A stretch of 64,000 nt of DNA, taken from positions 308,016 through 372,015 of the forward strand of contig NZ_JAAGLU010000002.1 of the NCBI RefSeq assembly GCF_010550245.1, in the 5' to 3' direction. The stretch's first letter is position 1. Each line of letters starts with the position of its first letter. This document shows positions 62,495 through 64,000 of the stretch, one piece after another. This DNA is from Streptomyces sp. SID12501. GTDB taxonomy: Bacteria; Actinomycetota; Actinomycetes; Streptomycetales; Streptomycetaceae. Position numbers and translations under genes: made by a program. Under the pieces are notes generated by a model. The model ran no database searches. It worked only from the letters and a program-made list of their open reading frames with translations, and had not been told where the DNA came from.

Positions 62495-62944
62495 ATGCCC
62501 ACAAGAGCCCTACCGACAGGAACCGCACCGCCCGCTCCCACACGGAGCGCGACGCACCGGTTCCCCCGGCACCGCCGCAGCGTCGGCCGCGCCCGCGCAG
62601 CCCTCCGCCACCAGCTCGCCATATGGCACATCGACGACGCCGAACTCACCGACTCCGCAGTCCTGTTGCTCTCGGAGCTGACTACAAACGCCGTGAACGC
62701 CCCGACAACCCCCGGCCGGGAGATCGGCGTCCGGTTCGAACTGACCGGTGCCGCGCTGCGGCTGGAGGTCTCCGACGCTAGCGACGGGCAGCCGAGCTTG
62801 CGGCACGCGACGGGCGAGGACGAGTCGGGGCGGGGGCTGGCGCTGGTGGATGCCCTGGCCGATGCCTGGGGCTCCGAACCGCGTGACACGGTCGGCAAGG
62901 TCGTATGGGCGCTTCTGCGAATGCCAGAAGAGGGCACGCGGTGA
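62495..62944 (+). CDS. ATP-binding protein, RsbW/anti-sigma HATPase_c family
   Basis: This 149-aa GHKL ATPase has N box LLSELTTNAVNAP, G1 box ESGRGLALVDALADAWG and a final GKVVWALLRM. ATG 62495 has AAGGGG upstream. It diverges from the XRE/DUF397 pair, a standard Streptomyces arrangement, and its stop overlaps the next small gene. Its target is unknown. Confidence 0.88.
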   Translation: MPTRALPTGTAPPAPTRSATHRFPRHRRSVGRARAALRHQLAIWHIDDAELTDSAVLLLSELTTNAVNAPTTPGREIGVRFELTGAALRLEVSDASDGQPSLRHATGEDESGRGLALVDALADAWGSEPRDTVGKVVWALLRMPEEGTR

Positions 62945-63156
62945 CGGCGACCGCAGCCACGCCCCCGGCCCGTGACCGGTGCGGGACGGTACGCGCCTCC
63001 CTGTTCTACGGCGCCCCGATACTCGGCGAAGCGGGCGCGTGTGTACGGGAGTCCGGGCACCCCGGGGACCACCGCGACGCCCGTGCGGGCACCTGGTATC
63101 TGATCCCGCTCGTTCCCGTCCTGCCTCTGTCCGGTGACGCGGAGGAAATGGAGTGA
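62941..63156 (+). CDS. 71-aa hypothetical protein of the ATPase cassette
   Basis: The GTG at 62941 overlaps the ATPase stop (GTGA). The protein reads DRCGTVRASLFYGAPILGEA, GACVRESGHPGDHRDARAGT and WYLIPLVPVLPL, with Cys/His spacing (C...C...H...H) that could bind zinc. No family name. The overlaps on both sides show that it is translated with its neighbours. Confidence 0.65.
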   Translation: MTATAATPPARDRCGTVRASLFYGAPILGEAGACVRESGHPGDHRDARAGTWYLIPLVPVLPLSGDAEEME

Positions 63157-63278
63157 TGTCCCGCCGCGTAGCCAGAAGACGCTCGGAATTCTGCGGATGG
63201 GCGTTGACCATCGTGGTTCTGTCCGGGGCTGCGATCCTGCTCGTCCTCGACGTTCTGGAAGTCGTTCAACAACGATGA
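63156..63278 (+). CDS. 40-aa single-span membrane protein
   Basis: The ATG at 63156 shares its A with the upstream stop (TGATG) and has GGAG four bases upstream. MSRRVARRRSEFCG is a basic N-terminus, followed by a hydrophobic helix WALTIVVLSGAAILLVLDVL and a short EVVQQR tail, so a membrane anchor with N-in topology is expected. The close coupling to the ATPase unit supports a real gene. Confidence 0.6.
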   Translation: MSRRVARRRSEFCGWALTIVVLSGAAILLVLDVLEVVQQR

Positions 63279-63385
63279 CCGCGATTCGGGGCCAGGGTTC
63301 TGTCCGGCCCCTCTCCATCAGACTCCTGGCGAGGGGACCCGCGCCTTTAGGCGTGGCGGAATCGCTTCTCGGTGTTGCTCTGACC

Positions 63386-63589
63386 TCAGTTTTGAGTACG
63401 GATGTTGTGTCTGCGGGCGGGATGGGTGGTGCGCCAGGCGTCGAGCTGGCCTGTGGTCCAGGTGGGTGTGCGGCCGGTGTATTCGGGTTCGGGGAAGTCG
63501 TTGTCGGCGGCGTTGAGGTTGTGGATGCGGCGGATGCTGATGCCGAGGTATTCGGCGGCTTCGGCTCCGGTCAGGGGGCGTTGGGTCAT
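63386..63589 (-). CDS. Excisionase-like helix-turn-helix protein
   Basis: This 67-aa protein starts MTQRPLTGAEAAEYLGISIR and continues RIHNLNAADNDFPEPEYTGR, the AlpA/MerR-like pattern of excisionase-type HTH proteins. ATG 63589. It is divergent from a tnpB-type gene; the palindrome between them is a likely binding site. Whether it regulates that gene or is a phage/plasmid remnant cannot be told. Confidence 0.75.
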   Translation of the reverse strand: MTQRPLTGAEAAEYLGISIRRIHNLNAADNDFPEPEYTGRTPTWTTGQLDAWRTTHPARRHNIRTQN

Positions 63590-63634
63590 GGGCCGATGGT
63601 AGGCGTTGCGTGATGTGAGTGCATGCATGGTAGT

Positions 63635-63649
63635 GTGATGTCACATCAC
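63635..63649. promoter_or_regulatory. Palindrome between HTH and tnpB genes
   Basis: GTGATGTCACATCAC is a perfect inverted repeat (7-bp arms around C). A related half-site CGTGATGTGA lies at 63609-63618. It sits 22 bp before the tnpB start, in the promoter region shared with the HTH gene. Confidence 0.7.
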
Positions 63650-63671
63650 GTAATAGAAAGGAGGCCGGAGG

Positions 63672-64000
63672 ATGATCCGCTCGTACAGGTTCTTGCTCCG
63701 GCCGACCGTCCAGCAGGCCGGGGCGCTGACGGAGATGCTCCGCGATCACTGCTCGCTGTACAACGGGGCGTTGCAGGAACGCCGCGACGCCTACCGGCAC
63801 GTGTCGAAGACCGGCATCAAGTACGGGGACCAGTCCGCGCAGCTCAAGGACATCCGGGCCTTCGACCCCGAGTGTCACGGCCGGTGGTCGTTCTCGTCCC
63901 AGCAGGCCACGCTGCGCCGCCTGGACAAGGCATTCCAGGCTTTCTTCCGCCGCGTCAAAGCCGGGGAGACGCCCGGTTACCCGCGGTTCCGTGGGGTGAA
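63672..64000 (+). CDS. tnpB: TnpB-type RNA-guided nuclease/transposon protein, N-terminal part
   Basis: About 109 codons are present before the window ends. The opening MIRSYRFLLRPTVQQAGALT, then HCSLYNGALQERRDAYRHVS, SSQQATLRRLDKAFQAFFRR and AGETPGYPRFRG, is the OrfB/TnpB helix-turn-helix and wedge region (family: YKFRLYPTxxQxxxLxxxxxxxRxxYNxAL). The RuvC and zinc-finger parts would lie beyond the edge. ATG 63672 has AAGGAGG and GGAGG upstream. No tnpA transposase is seen on the left side. Confidence 0.9.
   Translation, partial: MIRSYRFLLRPTVQQAGALTEMLRDHCSLYNGALQERRDAYRHVSKTGIKYGDQSAQLKDIRAFDPECHGRWSFSSQQATLRRLDKAFQAFFRRVKAGETPGYPRFRGV

Overview
The window is high-GC actinobacterial DNA, almost certainly Streptomyces or a close relative. 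The signs are third-position G/C bias in every gene, GTG and TTG starts with 4-bp start/stop overlaps, the dnaK-grpE-dnaJ-hspR operon with HspR-type (HAIR) operators, an acyl-CoA carboxylase epsilon subunit, an AfsA-family protein, DUF397/DUF5753-XRE regulator pairs, and AraC, TetR and GntR regulators.

Layout. (1) 1-8720 is the edge of a biosynthetic cluster, mostly on the minus strand: a partial ketosynthase, an acyl carrier protein, a FabH-type KAS III, an FAD monooxygenase, a second KAS III-like enzyme, an AfsA-like hotdog protein, and an acyl-CoA carboxylase beta plus epsilon pair, with a malonyltransferase diverging. The AfsA/KAS III/ACP trio recalls MmyD/MmyC/MmyA of methylenomycin synthesis, but the gene set is larger. 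The cluster continues past base 1. (2) 9231-15098 holds a conserved hypothetical and a two-gene operon for a CHAT protease-STAND ATPase-TPR protein and a small hydrophobic partner. The TPR region has ten near-identical 41-aa units and a base-perfect 369-bp-offset duplication. (3) 15.6-25.3 kb carries regulator modules: DUF1152/GntR with shared palindromic operators, a frameshifted zinc-ribbon gene, an anti-sigma-type ATPase, a PIG-L amidohydrolase, a cyclophilin-like protein, AraC, SDR plus TetR, and TetR plus aldo/keto reductase. (4) 25.3-43.16 kb is an integration hot spot at tRNA-Gly(CCC). A 49-bp copy of the tRNA 3' half lies 17,433 bp from the intact gene, next to a dead integrase. Inside are an ATPase plus membrane-anchored binding-protein pair (itself flanked by 55-bp direct repeats), small membrane proteins, a PRC-barrel protein, an Lrp regulator, a five-gene peptide ABC transporter with an M24 peptidase, GNAT and NTF2-like proteins, VapBC, and several gene remnants. 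(5) From 43.5 kb to the end is housekeeping-like: dcd, a phosphoribosyltransferase, a PNGase A-like secreted protein, a Yip1 protein, two FG-GAP proteins, a membrane Fe-S oxidoreductase, a MraY/WecA-like protein lacking key aspartates, the dnaK operon, a PA14/fibronectin III exoprotein, a DUF397/XRE/ATPase cassette, and the start of a tnpB gene.

How the genes work together. The carboxylase and malonyltransferase would supply malonyl units to the ACP/KAS system. The GntR, TetR and VapB regulators sit beside matching palindromes, which suggests autoregulated modules. HspR closes the dnaK operon and should act on the two HAIR elements upstream. The best candidates for undescribed biology are the CHAT-STAND-TPR operon with its duplicated repeats, the ATPase/binding-protein pair, and the AfsA/KAS III/ACP cluster.
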